Assembly (NCBI GenBank): GCA_015501055.1
Contig: JADNYV010000226.1
Span: forward strand, 1-57,716
DNA: 57,716 nt
Source of the DNA: Mucidula mucida
Taxonomy: Eukaryota; Basidiomycota; Agaricomycetes; Agaricales; Physalacriaceae
Direction of reading: 5' to 3'
Shown: one piece after another, positions 18,559-30,527 of the stretch
Layout of the letters: every line of letters begins with the position of its first letter
Numbering within the stretch: the stretch's first letter is position 1
Position numbers and translations under genes: made by a program
Notes under the pieces: generated by a model
Databases searched by the model: none
What the model saw: only the letters and a program-made list of their open reading frames with translations
Told to the model about the DNA's origin: nothing

Positions 18559-20529
18559 TTGTCTCCAGTCGTCAATCGAGTCCATAATAGCCATCATCTC
18601 TTTGTCGTAGATCTCATAATTGCGCTCTACTTCGTTCAGCGCGCGAGACCGAAAGGCTACTGGTCTCCATTTTCCGTCAACCAATTGGGAAAGAACCGCC
18701 CCGTTCACATAGTTTGAGGAGTCTGCCTCGACTCGAAACTTGCCGTCGTCGCGTGGTACAATCAGAACGGGTTCTTCCGTCATCCTCCGCTTCAACTCCT
18801 CAAACGCCTTGTGCTGCTCCATGCCCCAAACCCACTCGCCCTTCCCGGTTAGCAATGTCAATGGCTTCGCTACTCCCGCAAATCCCCCGATGAAACGTCG
18901 GTAGAAGTTGCAGAAGCCCAGGAATGACTGTACTTCCTTCTTCTTCGTCGGCTCCTTCCATTCCTTCACTACGGCCACTTTTGCCGGATCCATCTTCACC
19001 TCTCCTCCTCCAACAATAACTCCTAAGTAGTCTACAGTATGTGCCTCAAAACTACATTTCTTGGGTTTTAAATACAACTTATTTACTCGTAATATTTCTA
19101 ATACTCGTTGTACGATATGCCTATGTTCTTCCAACATGTTTGTAAAGATAAGTATGTCATCCAAGTAAACTATAACATGTCCTTCATCGATCAGCTCCTT
19201 CAGAATGTAATTCATGAACGATTGAAAAGTCGCCGGCGAGTTTGTAAGTCCAAAGAACATGACTGAGGGCTCGAACAGGCCTCGGTTTGTTCTAAACGCC
19301 GCTTTCCACTCATCACCTTCTTTGATCCGGATGTTATTGTAACCCCATTGGACATCCATCTTTGTGAAAACCTTTGCTCCCTTCAACTTGTCGATAAGTT
19401 CCTGAATCAACGGCAAGGGATATCGGTTCTTGATTGTCATGTTGTTCAACTTCCGATAATCCTGTACTGGCCGAAGGCTTCCATCCTTCTTTTTGACAAA
19501 GAAGAAGAGTGATGCCATAGGTGAAATTGATGGCCGTATGCGTCCCGTGCGTATGTTTTCCTCCAAGAACTCGTCTAATACCTTCTGCTCGGATGGACCA
19601 AGGGGATAGACCTTGCAGTCAACCGGTTTGGAACCAGGCGTGAGTTCTATCGCGTGATCCCAGGGTCTTCGCTCCGGTAGCTTGTCAAAGTCCGCCTTGC
19701 TAAATACATCGGAGAATTCCTCAATGTAAGGTGCAGCAGCAGATGAAGGCTGTTGTGATCTCAGCTTTTCACCGCTTTTGTGATAGTTGTCCCAGTCCAT
19801 CCAAAACAACCGCTCTCCCTCCTCCAGTTTCTCTTCTACATCTTCTCCTTCATCTTCTGGCGAGTCATACTCGGGTAAATAGCCGCAGCGGTCTGGGCAT
19901 CAATCAAAAGTCAATGTGGATTCCGTCCAGTTGATTGTGGGGTTGTGATATCGTAGCCAATCTAGCCCCAAAAAGATGCTTGTTTTGCCAAGATTGGTGA
20001 CGGCCAACTCGATCTTTTCAGCATGATCACCAATCTTCATTCGGACCTCCACAAAACCTTTGATTGCTCCTCCCTCGTTTAGGGTTCCATCTGCATTGTA
20101 GACAGGGAGCTTGACCGGTAACTCCTTGATCGGGAGTCCGTTCTTCTCGATGAATTCTTTATTGACACAAGAACCCGTTGCTTCACTGTCAAGAAGGGCA
20201 CTCGTTTCCCATTCAGAGCCTGTGTGCACGCTCTCTATGGTTACTCGGAGTTTTATGTCCTGTCTCTTTGTTCCCCGGATGTACTTCCTCGACTTTTTCA
20301 ACTCTGTCACAACTTTCACCACAGCTTCCTTTGTCAACGCTCTGATCGCCATCACCTTCTCTTCCGTTGCTTCTCTCTCTCTCCGCTCCGGCATCCATGC
20401 TTTCAAAATTCCCACTGCTCTTGACACTTCGTCCTCTCTTAGCCTTTGTGCTACCCACTCAGGCGTGTTTGGTTTGTATCTTTCTTTCGCAGGTTTTGTT
20501 GGTACCAGTACTATAAATAAATTCTGCAT
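18559..20529 (-). pseudogene. pol: Family A pol (protease-RT-partial RNase H), broken
   Basis: The protease part (20529-19900) has LLDSEATG where copy 3 has LLDSGATG, so the glycine next to the catalytic Asp-Ser is replaced, and it ends at a TGA that replaces CGA. The RT part (19809 down to 18559) is one long open frame with [43 protein letters not shown] and YLDDILIF, then RNase H up to MDSIDDWRQ, where the element is cut. The frame runs 20 residues into host DNA to 18508. A 38-bp deletion separates gag-linked pol from the protease frame. Not expected to be functional. Confidence 0.88.
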
Positions 20530-20571
20530 CTGACAATTCTTTCCTTGGCAACTGCTCCGGCAGGACTGCGT

Positions 20572-21501
20572 CTACTGCGGGAGCTTCGCAAAACCCAACT
20601 CTTCGGTCAGCTTCCTCTTCTCTTCGTCATTCATTTTGGTCCATAGGCCCCGAAGCGTCTGGGGTCGACCCTTCTTGGGACAGAACCTGCTGACATGGCC
20701 ATGTTCACCACAGCTGAAACAAAGTCATCTTCGATGTGCGTTGTCAATGTCCATCGGCCTGCCGGCTCCTCCATAGGTAACACCGGTGGCATCTCGTTGT
20801 GTGATCGGCGTCGGGGATGGGTTCGTAGGATTGGCTCTTGATGTAGCCGCCTGCGGTACTTGGGGCCGGGACTGCATGCCAGACCTCTTGCTCGCCATCC
20901 GCCTTCTCCACAACTGATCAATCTGAATAATCTGTGCCTTCCAATCCTTGTATTTCACCGGCAACCCGTCTCGGCTGCCATAGATCTGGTTGATGATCTT
21001 CTCGTTGACATTGGTCTCAAGAAGTTGTACGACATATGCGTCATCCTTTGAGTATTCCGCCTGGGTGAGCAGAACCTCAAACTTCTGGAAGAAGTCTTGA
21101 GCGGTGTCTTGCCCCTGGCGCAACCGCTCGATCTGGTCTTGCGCGTCTCGCGCGAGGTTGGAATCCACAAATCGCTCCTTCAAGTCTTCCTTGAATTCTG
21201 TCCAAGAGACTGTCCATTCCTCTTCTTCCTCATCGAAGTTCTGGTCCGAGTAGTTCTGGACCCATGCATCTACGTGATCTCCTCGGATATAGGAAAGAAC
21301 AACATCGATCCTTTCGGAGTCAGATGTGAGGTTGTTCTTCTTGTCACGGATATATGTGAACATCAATCGCCACCAGCTCTTGTACTTGGACTTGTCCCCG
21401 TCATAGTCGTAAGGCTTGTTGACAAGGGATTGGCCTTTGATTTCGATATCAGCGTGATGAGCGGGTGTGTGAGGAGCGGTTTCGGGTGCTTTGTTGGACA
21501 T
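20572..21501 (-). pseudogene. gag: Gag of family A copy 2, premature stop
   Basis: The capsid region matches copy 1 (ATG 21501, MSNKAPETAPHTPAHH). A TGA at 20725-20727 stops translation just before the CCHC knuckle; the knuckle is still recognisable downstream in the same frame. The slippery heptamer is preserved at 20590-20596, but ribosomes would stop before reaching it. Confidence 0.88.
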
Positions 21502-22098
21502 GATGAATCGGGGTGATAGGATTGGAGAGTGAAAGGGTGAAAGTGGGGATATGGGTGATGCGGGTTTGGATGAAACGGGTGAGGGAATAGAGGTTTGGAT
21601 GAATAAGGGGGAATTGCCTAGATCTGAAATAGAATCCAGGGCTTGGTAGGATGGGGAATGATGATGTGTATCGTAATGTAAGTAAAGTAGGTAAGTATTG
21701 TAACTGTCTACGCTATTTTACTGACTACTGACTACGTATCTACGGAGCCCAAGAGCTCGTCACAAGTTCGCAATTGCCCAGCCAACGTCCCTCTGATGTG
21801 AGGTAAGCCAAAGTTTTCCTGGGAACGGGGGTTGACCCGTAAACAGCGCCCACTGAAGTGCAACTGCCAAAAGTTTGTTCTCGTGAGAGCGGCTACTTCC
21901 AGCACCCGAGGCAGTTCTCTCTAACTGTTAGCCGGCGCTACTGGGACCAATACACATGTATGCGGACGTGCGCTGGAATTAGGAATCCGTCAATCTGTAA
22001 ACAGGAAAGGGGATGGGGAATGTGCGATGATCAAACAGTAAAGTGCTGATTGACAATCAGGGATGTGTGGTAGGTGGTAGAAAGTAGTTCTGATCTTC

Positions 22099-22629
22099 TG
22101 TTAGTGACTGACTATAGCCACGAGACTAAACCAGGTACCACAGCAAGAACTATGGAAGAAAGTGTTCGTGTTCGTAGAACTAGGCCAGGCCAGGTGTATA
22201 AACGAGATTGGAACTAAAGTACAATGATGCTATGCTACTGCTTATATACTAGTAAGTCTGTGTTTGGAACTCCTTGTCCATACGTGTTTCCGCTAGGGTT
22301 AACTCCACGCCCTTGACCCAGTGTTGTATGCTACTAGTCCGTGAAACCATTAAATACGAGTGGTAACTGCATGTAAGTAATAATACTGAAACAACCATGT
22401 GTGCTATGAGTGTTAGTGGTGTGTATACAAGTGGAAGTTCATGAGGTATCGGCATGTATGATGTCATCCATGTGTTGGGCGTATGTCCAACATGAGTACG
22501 GCTTCGGTAATGAAAAGGAGTATGATTGGTAACAAAACAGATGATGAAACAGTCCGTTAGTTGATAAGACAAGGCCCCCAATAAGATATGATAAGATGTG
22601 AAAATGTGAAAATATGGCAATTTATAACA
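22099..22629 (-). repeat. Family A 5' LTR of copy 2, 531 bp
   Basis: Same ends as the other LTRs (TGTTATAAATTGCC to CAGTCACTAACA on the minus strand). The primer-binding site after it has two mismatches to the predicted RNA 5' end, consistent with an older copy. Confidence 0.88.
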
Positions 22630-23035
22630 TGTGCATGCACGGTAGCGGCTCATGGCCGCACGGTAGCACAGCCACAGCCTAAGTTGCGCCACCTTCCATG
22701 TCCCCAGGAGCATCTACTTTCGAGCGGATGAGTTATGTGTCGACTATAACATGTATCAATGAACATATCTTGGTAACATAACTTTGTGTGGTCAGACCAA
22801 AAATCACCGAGAATGAGCAAAGTTTTTCTCATGGCCGCTACCGTACACACGGTAGACCCTGCACGGCCCATGGTCGCACGGTACTCATGGCAGCGGTCAC
22901 GGTTGTCTGCATGGTAGCGGCCACAGTACTCTTACGTCACGCACGGTAACGGCAATAATGCGAGCACGGTAGCACAGTAGCACGGTAATGGCACGGCACT
23001 GACACGGTAGCGGTCATAGCCGTGACAGGTGTGTG
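22630..23035. repeat. Degenerate CACGGTAGC repeat cluster (left)
   Basis: Many imperfect copies of ACGGTAGC, ACGGTAGCGGCCA and its complement GGCCGCTACCGT are packed at 22630-22680 and 22829-23030. The units are short, mixed in orientation and irregularly spaced. A matching cluster is at 24440-24580. Confidence 0.65.
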
Positions 23036-24439
23036 ACAACATGTTACTTGGCGTTACCGTTCTACTTCTGGATCTTCCTCAACCTACTCTTTGATCACAA
23101 CACCGATGCATATGTGCTTGGATATATGTATACCACTGTCTGGTACTTCTTTGATGTTCTTTCCATTCTATTCTCATAGCTTCTTTCGTGCGGCTAGTAA
23201 AAGGGCGCCACATTAAGTACAAGTAGAATGTCTCTGTTGACCACGTCACCAACCTACTGAAGTTGGTTGCCCTCACTATAATTGGAGAGAGAATGAGAAA
23301 CTAGAGAGTGGATTCACATGTGGGCAAGACTACTATGGAGTCTTGAGTCGCTGACAGCTTTCCGAATCACTGTCTACTTCAAATGATGGACATGTGGCGC
23401 TTGACAAGATTGTTCTCAGGCACTGTACGGTCCTTACCGGAGTGTAGTTGGTCGTCATCATCCCAACTTCTATACTTCCAATGCCAGTTGGCACGCATAT
23501 GTAGTATGATGCACACTGATACGGCACAACTGTATCAGTAATTGCGAAGAGACATACCCGCCAAGATCTAAGAAGTTAGCTGACTTGAATTTGCCTTCAG
23601 CAAATGTTTGTTCCGAGACGTGCAGCAATATGAACATTGTATTCACTGCTCACCGCCACCAGAATCCTGGCCCTCACCATAAAATCAGACCACGCGCACA
23701 TTTTTAAACTTTGCGGTCTTCACAGTCAGATTTGACTACCAAGAATGACCCGCCGCCATCAAAGCAGAAGCCAAAGTCGAGCATCGTCTCAAGCAGGAAG
23801 TACCGGCATCACCACCAGTGTACTGGTCGGAGAATTTTCCGGGCAAGGAGAGAACAAAGGACAAGGAGGAAAGTCCCGACTCTCGACCAACTCAAGGATG
23901 AAGAGGAGGTTGCTGCATCGTTCAATGGAACAACAACTCTATGCCACTTACAGCGGCGAAAGGAAGAGCAGTGAAGGGGAAAAGGACAGCACAGATGAAG
24001 AGGGTCAGGCAGGAGCTGTATGTGACGGAACGACAACTCTAAGAGCACTTGAACTTACAGGAACGATGGCGACGGGAGATTCAGAAAGAGTAGCGAGTAG
24101 AAAAGGACAGAGCAAATAAGGCCAGGCAAAAGAAAGAGAGGGAGAATCAAGTGCGGGTATTGAGGGAGAAGCGAGGAAGAAGCAGCACCTGAGATGCGGT
24201 TTTTGTGTAAAGGACGAAGTGGAGGTGCAGAGAGAGAACGGGTTGGTAGAACCGTCAGGTGATGACTCAGAAGAGGCGACATTGACGCCTTGGTCCTGCT
24301 GGAGTGCGCCAAGAGCATTAAACATCTTTGTATTGGAGGAGGTGCCCATGCGCCAGTGCGATGACAGCACCAAGAACAACAAAGGCGTGCTCGCAATGGT
24401 ACGGGTGGGATCGACCCTAACAGTGTGTTACGCTTTCAA
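23036..24439. other. Unrecognised DNA between two CACGGTAGC clusters
   Basis: No domain-bearing ORF. A 124-codon plus-strand ORF (23745-24119) is Ser/Arg/Glu-rich and contains two related segments (GGAACAACAACTCTATG near 23928 and GGAACGACAACTCTAAG near 24028), so it may be low-complexity transposon DNA rather than a gene. Confidence 0.35.
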
Positions 24440-24580
24440 GTCACGGTGTGACCACCTCTGCGTAACGCTGCATGCCACGGTCACAGGGTCCATCACGGCA
24501 GTGATGCACGGTAATGATGTACGGTAGCGGCCACGGTAGCGTGCACGGTAGCATGGTAGCGGCCATGGCACTTTTGTGGT
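24440..24580. repeat. Degenerate CACGGTAGC repeat cluster (right)
   Basis: Repeats such as ACGGTAGCGGCCACGGTAGC match the cluster at 22630-23035 and end just before the membrane-gene copy. The two clusters could be subterminal repeats of one 1.95-kb element, but no clear TIR or target duplication was found. Confidence 0.6.
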
Positions 24581-24582
24581 GC

Positions 24583-25271
24583 CCCTAGACTCCAGCGTTC
24601 CTCCAGAGAGTGGCTTCAGCGGGATAGAGTTCGGCGGGCTAGCAGGTGTGACAGTAGGTGTGCTGCGCCCAGCTAGCACCAGTACAATGATGAGCGTTGG
24701 AGCAAGGCACTATAGCTTCCATCAGTATGCTGATTCAATAGTAATACAACGAGAGAAGATGTCCTTGCAGTGATTGACGGGAGCAATGCATCAACGTACA
24801 ATGCCGATACATTTGAGCCATCGCCGGGCTCTGACAATATCATGGCGATGCGAATGATGAATGCACCTGAGTACAGGAGCACTGATTTCACCATGATGGC
24901 TACGATACCACGATATGTTTTCACGGCTTGACGCCACCCGATGAGGAAGAGGATGCGCCCAAGGATCAAGAGGGTGCAGAGCGTGTTTGTGGAGACGATC
25001 ATGGCAAAGTAGATGGTATTCCAGTTGATTTTGAACAGCGCAGGAATTCTATTAGTAGCAATTTGCTCGTCGCTGGGAGGAGGCAGGTAGTCGAGGGTTA
25101 GTTGGATGCTAACAGCAACTATGACGAAGTTGAGAGGTGCTGGAATCATGCAGCAAGGAAACGTAGGAAACATACTCAGGCCTGTGATCACGGTAAGCAC
25201 TGGTAGAATGACGGCTATCTAACTACGCGCGTATATCGCCCAAGAGCGCCAGATCTATGAATGCCGATAAA
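24583..25271 (-). pseudogene. Partial copy of the multi-pass membrane protein gene
   Basis: Closely matches 37947-38633 in the same orientation and covers the third coding exon and part of the last exon of the gene at 37813-39123. It keeps intron sequence, so it is a DNA-level duplicate. It lacks the first two exons and the C-terminal tail. On its 5' side it stops 4 bp before the big transposon's terminal repeat. Small differences (for example an extra MFPTFPC segment near 25170) show it is degenerating. Confidence 0.88.
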
Positions 25272-25275
25272 TGAT

Positions 25276-25754
25276 CACCCTATGCTGTACCTATAATATA
25301 ATACAGCACTCTAATAAGAGGGCATCGTATTACAATACAGGCTCTAATTAAGAGCACCCCCAGTGGCGGGTACTTATTATAATACAAGCGGGTGAGTATT
25401 ATAATACAACACCCTGCCTTATTTAGCGGGTGGCGGGTGTAGCGGGCGGGCGCCGTAGCTGTTGTGATTGTGCCGTGATGCCGGATGCGACCAGTCACCG
25501 CTCATTGCCGTGAAATCACGGCACTTCCAAATCCGGATGTACCGCTCCCGCCCCGCACATCCAGGTTGCGCCACATATTCCCGGGGCAGCACATTCCTCA
25601 ATAAAAATAGATAGAGCGTGAATTTACACTGCTCATCGCTGCCGTGAGGAATGCCGTGAGTCCGGCATTTTTGAGAATCCCCGGGTACAGCCAGATATGG
25701 ATGCATCCGCACCCCCCGCTTGCTCAGCGCGCCTGCCACACATCCGCGCATTTC
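25276..25754 (+). repeat. Left terminal inverted repeat of the KDZ element
   Basis: Begins CACCCTATGCTGTACC and matches the reverse complement of 37057-37522. It is 13 bp longer because of an extra segment in GGTGAGTATTATAATAC (25392 region). The first 100 bp hold short palindromes (CTCTAATAAGAG, GTATTACAATAC, GCTCTAATTAAGAGC) followed by CACCCCCAGTGG at 25355-25366. Confidence 0.92.
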
Positions 25755-26323
25755 CGGGTCTTATCTCTCACTGATTCATAATGTGTATCCTGCTCTGTGG
25801 ACTGATGTGGTACCTGTAAGTGGAAGCCGCCGCTCACGCGCTCCTCTGTACTCAAATCCAATTTTTACCCCGCTGATTGTGCTCAGGCCACGCCACATGT
25901 ATCTGCTTTAGTCACAGCCCAGTTTTAACGCCAAAACCTCTTTCCACCCCTACCATCCATGCTTGGGAGGCGTTCACACCAAAACATCAATGGCTCGTCC
26001 GAAGTCACGATTTCGGCTACGTCATCCGGAACAGTGTGGCAGTCGGTGTCGCTGCTCCCGGCGTCCCCAAAATGCAATACGCCTTCAATAGACATTCCTA
26101 CTCATTTCAAGTGTACATCGGCACACCTACTTACTCAGACCATTGTAAGATAGCGCCATACGCGAATAGCATTGTTTTGGGCGGGCTCCCATCTGACTGC
26201 CTAATTCAGCAGCTTCCGGAGCGCTGTTTGCCGGGCGTTCAAGCGTCGTTTGATTCTCACCTGTGTTCTACCAGTCGACACCCGTCCGTGTGCAATATCA
26301 AATGAGAAAGTACACAATGCATT
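25755..26323. other. Left inner spacer of the KDZ element
   Basis: Between the left TIR and the transposase stop. A 142-codon plus ORF (25877-26305) has no recognisable domain; probably 3' UTR or spacer. Confidence 0.35.
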
Positions 26324-28143
26324 TCATTCCTCTACTAGGTCCACATCATCTTCATTATTGTCACCGTTGTCATCTCCATTGTCGATTTCAACCTCTATCA
26401 CACGCGACACGGGAAGACCATCCAACAGCTCCTGTCCAAGGGTGCAAATACTCATCCAATGACTCTCCAAGTCATCCGCCGTTCTATGCTGTATGTTCGC
26501 CTGTTCCGCTGCAAAAGCGCGAAGACCCTGCATGGACTTGGCATCAATTCCGGCACGCTCCTCCCGTTCACGCCCCCGCCACAGCTCGGCATTCCACTGG
26601 CAATACGCAATCACACGACGCATCTCTTCCAGCAGGAGTGTTACCTCCTCTTGCCAGCACATCTTGCGTGCCCAAGCTTTGCACCACTCGATCTTGAGAG
26701 CTATTCAAAGTGTGTCTGATCAGATCAAAAGATACTAAGAATTCAATTGAGCTCACCTTCATGAATCACTGGGTCATCGTTACACGTAGCAACGTTGAGG
26801 GAATCAATAGGCTCCGAGTAGCTATACCAGATCCAGGACAGTTGGCGGCGACCCTCCCCGCGAGACACTACCGCAGCTTCACTTGAGGGTCCGACAATCA
26901 ACTCATCAATGAACCCCTGCTGTGCTAGAATTTGCCTTTCGGCCATTTCCTCTGATGTGAGTAATCGCTCATTCATACCCCTGACATTGGGGTCATTCAA
27001 TACACGCAGCTCCCGCTCCCAAGGACCATGTCCGCGCAGTCGAAACAACGAATTCCGCGCCCAGCGATATCGAAGTTTGCTGAGGTAAATGTTTACCTGA
27101 ACCTTGCGCTGCACACCCTCGGCTCGGGTTGTTGGATTTTGTCCCGTCACGTTGCGGACAGTGAAAAGGTGGCCGGCGGAACGTGTACGCAGCCCTTGGC
27201 GCAAGGATTCCAGGGCATCCCTGCATTCTGCTTCACGAAGCCGAGTCTCCGCATGCACCAGGCCCGCGACATATGCACGAGGAAGTTCCCGATCCGCCGA
27301 ACGAAGTTCTGATGGCAGGAAGAGCTTCGTTTCCTCAGGTAGTACCGACGCAGGAGAGTCGAGGACCTTCCGCTGATCCTCCGTAAGATATTCAATGAAT
27401 TTTGGCATGAACGACAATTGGAGGCGACGAAACTTCTTCAAGTCACGGAGAATAATGTTTCTTTGGCGTTCCACGCTGAGTTCTTGATAAGTCGTTCCGG
27501 ATCTACGGGCTTTGATCTCCCAGGCAAGGCCGCGTCTACGCGGAATATATCAATATCTCATATCACGGTGTCCCTGATGAATGCTCACTGTTTCTCCTCG
27601 ATTTCGAGTCCAAGAGCCAGAAAGAGACTCATGCTTGACTCGTGTGAGACGGAGCCGCTTCGTAAGTTTGCCTGCTCTTCTTGAGCTAGCTGCAATTGAA
27701 TGTCCTTCATAGTCTCCTTGTTCTGTAAGTGCGGCTCGTACGGGCAGGGTTGCAACCGATCTCGGTCCCAGAGTAAGACTTCCCGCTGCCATGTCATCAC
27801 AACATCGTTACCACAGAAGGTGACCATTCCGGTGTTGAAATCATTGAACTCGGTAGTGTGTATACGCGCCTCCTGTATCGCTTCTGCAAGGCGAGTAAGA
27901 AGGACCCGCCCTATATCAATGTGGTATTAGGTTTGTGATACCAAATTCGAGTATTGTAAACATACGGAAGGACTTGACGACACAATAATTATGCGCGCCG
28001 AAGATGTCATCCAGGGTATCCTTGCGGGCCCCTGGACCCATCATTTTCGTTTGCGCTGCCGCTCGATTACTCTGGGCCCAATTTTCTTCGATTGTTTCGC
28101 CGTGGGTCCTTCCTGCCCCAACAAGAAAGTTGAATGAGAATAG

Positions 28144-28240
28144 CACCAACACTTCCCACTTAACCCACCTAATTAGGTGGTCAGGACACCCCCAGTGGAC
28201 CACCTAACTAGGTGGGTTAAGTTGTTATTTACACCTAGCG
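28144..28240 (+). repeat. Left 97-bp TIR of the nested element
   Basis: After CACCAACACTTCCC it folds as a large hairpin: ACTTAACCCACCTA pairs with TAGGTGGGTTAAGT, and each arm is itself palindromic (CCACCTAATTAGGTGG and CCACCTAACTAGGTGG). Confidence 0.92.
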
Positions 28241-30430
28241 ATATCAAGGCTCAGAATTGTACAACTTGTAGTCCATCGCAAGGCCGTGTCAGCGGCGACA
28301 ACATGCCGGGCCTTGGGCGCTGCCATCACCGCGTGATCGACGATTGTCATGGCCTCGCCCACTGTCATCCTGGAATCCCGCCCCGCCGCTGTCGTCGCTG
28401 CCGGCGCACATGAAAAAAAATTGTAAAAAATAAAAATAAAATTGGTTGCGTATACGATACATTGTGCTACTACTATTTTCTTCTAAAAGTGCAAATTGAG
28501 GGTATAGTACGGGTGTCTTTTTGTAAGCTGGGTGGTATGAGGTAGAACGAGGGTACATGCAGCACTCGCGCCAGGGATAACAGCCTCCATGAAGCCTTCA
28601 GAGGCGTTGCTCGAGTTGGAGATATCCGCCATGGGAAGGGGAGAACGGGAGGAAGACGCGGTTTGGCGCCGTCGTCGAAGCACGGACGTTGTTTTAGGTA
28701 GCAGCGGACTTGATGGGGAGGATAGTGACATCGCGAGAATGCTGGCATGTAGCGTCGTCTGCTGTCGGCGTGTTGTTAGAGGTGGAGGCGCCTTCGGACA
28801 GAGTTGTGAGTATCTGGCATGCAGCAACGCTGACGACACAGTAAATAGGTAAAGAATACGATACACTCACCAGATACCGATATTTCGGGCCCCGCAGGCC
28901 GTCTTCGTCGCTGTGCTGTTATTCGCAGGTTCATGGAAAGACGTGGTGAAGACCAAGAAGCTGCTTGATCGCTGTGTCGGATGTCCGGATCGAGTTGCCG
29001 GGTTCCGAACTATGGTGCGGGATTGCTCTCTACAGCGACGGCTGCAACGGAGTCGCTTTATGAGCATCGGAAATATATATTATAAGCTGTTGCCATCTAT
29101 CAGAAGAAGAACGAAGTGGATCCAGTAAGCACGCACAAAGATAAACCTATATGTTATGATTGTCCGGCTCATTGTCGACCTCGACGATGGCGATAATTGA
29201 AACACGCCGAAGTAAGATCGTCAGTTGTCTTGTATTGCATATAAATAATGTATGCTGCAAGATGGAGTCCATTAGTACACTCTGTGATGCAGGAATTTTG
29301 GTTGTACGAGAGCATATACGAGGCAATCCCTAAAGCATTTGTATGCACTTAACATCTTCTTTCGACTATTGACTGTCTTGACTCAAGATTTCCTTCATAT
29401 CGGGAAATTCTTCCATGAGTGTAGCTGTGTCAATAGACACTAATTGTCTATTACCCTCTGCCTTTCGCACTGTGGGTAACATTATAAACATTGCAGTCTG
29501 TACCACGTCTGACTACGCGATCGATGATTGTCTCTCTACCACTAACCAACACCACCACGCCGTCGCACATGCCGGCTAGCTCTCTTCACTTCTGCTACTT
29601 CCTTCAGGCATGACATCCTGCTATGTGCTGACTCGGAGGCCCTGCTTGGCATGCGGCGACTTCTATCCATGCAACAGTATGGTCTACAAAGCCAGAGCCG
29701 ACATGCCTTGTCATCTGCGGGACGTGCGCGCGCGCACTGGGCAACGAAGAACACCTTGATATCGTCATTTCTCTGTCGGCCCTTCCGCCTGTGCTGTCGT
29801 CCACGAGATCCGACGAGAGGTGGCCGATGCATATGGAACAAGGCGACGAAGCACATCGAGAAGCTTACGGGGTCCACTGCGACAGTCAAGAGTAGAGCGG
29901 CTTGTGGAATGGACACTCAGTGCTGGCATGAGGGCGAGATGCAGAGTCAGATTTTAGTTTTGCCTGTGGAAGGGTGGTGGCGAGTGTCTGTTTGCGATTG
30001 GTTCGCGAGGGCGATTAGCTATGCAGACCGGACGACGGAAAGCGATTCAGATGGCTGCGACAACGGGGAATCGGGATGAAGCGAGATACCCACACCGCCG
30101 ACGATTGCGAGTGGTTTTACGAAGACGACTTGCTTTCGTGTTACGGTTCCCGAATATTTTACTAACAGAGTACTTGTCTGTATACAGTACTAAATTATCT
30201 ATTTGAATGATTTTCTTAAAATTTTTGGGTGCCTATGAGGTGGGCAAGTGACGAGACGACGGGAGCGGCGTCGGGACGATGAGCGGAAGGATTGATCGCA
30301 TGCCGATCACGCAATAGCAACGAATTGACGGGAGCAGCGTCGGTTTGATGGGCGGGACAGTGATGATACGTCGATCACACGGTAGTGACGGCTAGCGAGT
30401 GCTACAAGTCCGTTGTACTTGTAAAATATT
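28241..30430. other. Interior of the nested transposon, no recognisable gene
   Basis: ORFs up to about 140 codons occur on both strands (28483-28866 minus, 29651-30079 plus) but overlap antisense partners of similar length and show no domain. Two related segments near the right end (GACGGGAGCGGCGTCGG at 30258 and GACGGGAGCAGCGTCGG at 30328) form an imperfect direct repeat of about 70 bp. Confidence 0.5.
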
Positions 30431-30527
30431 GCGTAGGTGTAAATAACGACTTAACCCACCTAGTTAGGTGGTCCGCTGGGGGTGTCCTGACCACCTAATT
30501 AGGTGGGTTAAGTGGGAAGTGTTGGTG
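30431..30527 (-). repeat. Right 97-bp TIR of the nested element
   Basis: Inverted copy of 28144-28240 with a handful of mismatches (for example CAGCGG instead of CAGTGG). Followed by the second GAGAATAG. Confidence 0.92.

Larger units (their letters stand above)
18559..22629 (-). mobile_element. Family A gypsy, copy 2, truncated inside RNase H
   Basis: Minus-strand element with LTR, leader, gag and pol up to the RNase H domain, ending at 18559 (TGTCTCCAGTCG on the plus strand). Compared with 45486-52238 it lacks the rest of RNase H, integrase, chromodomain and 3' LTR. The end is blunt, with no poly(A) or duplication noticed. Damage includes a gag stop at 20725, a deletion of about 38 bp near 20505 and a pol stop at 19900. 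Confidence 0.9.
28144..30527. mobile_element. 2384-bp TIR transposon with 8-bp target duplication, nested in KDZ transposase
   Basis: Flanked by GAGAATAG at 28136-28143 and 30528-30535. Terminal inverted repeats of 97 bp begin CACCAACACTTCCC. They contain nested palindromes and CACCCCCAGTGG (28187-28198), a motif also present in the TIR of the surrounding KDZ element. Subterminal DNA is also loosely inverted (TGATCGACG near 28335 and near 30371). No transposase domain inside, so non-autonomous. The 8-bp duplication fits KDZ or hAT; the shared motif favours KDZ. Confidence 0.9.

Noticed and set aside
18559..22629. RIP as the cause of all stops in gypsy copy 2
   Set aside because: Some lesions are C-to-T (19900) but the gag stop at 20725 needs G-to-T and there is also a 38-bp deletion, so ordinary decay explains part of it; no statistics were run.
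23745..24119. 124-codon plus-strand ORF as a gene
   Set aside because: Compositionally biased, no domain, no splice support, and lies in a repeat-framed region; described within the gap entry.
25268..25275. 8-bp target duplication for the large KDZ element
   Set aside because: The left flank (AAATGAT region) and right flank (CGTGGAGC) do not match; no duplication can be claimed.
28483..28866. Minus ORF in the nested transposon as a transposase
   Set aside because: No DDE, zinc finger or other motif, and an open antisense frame of similar length is present.
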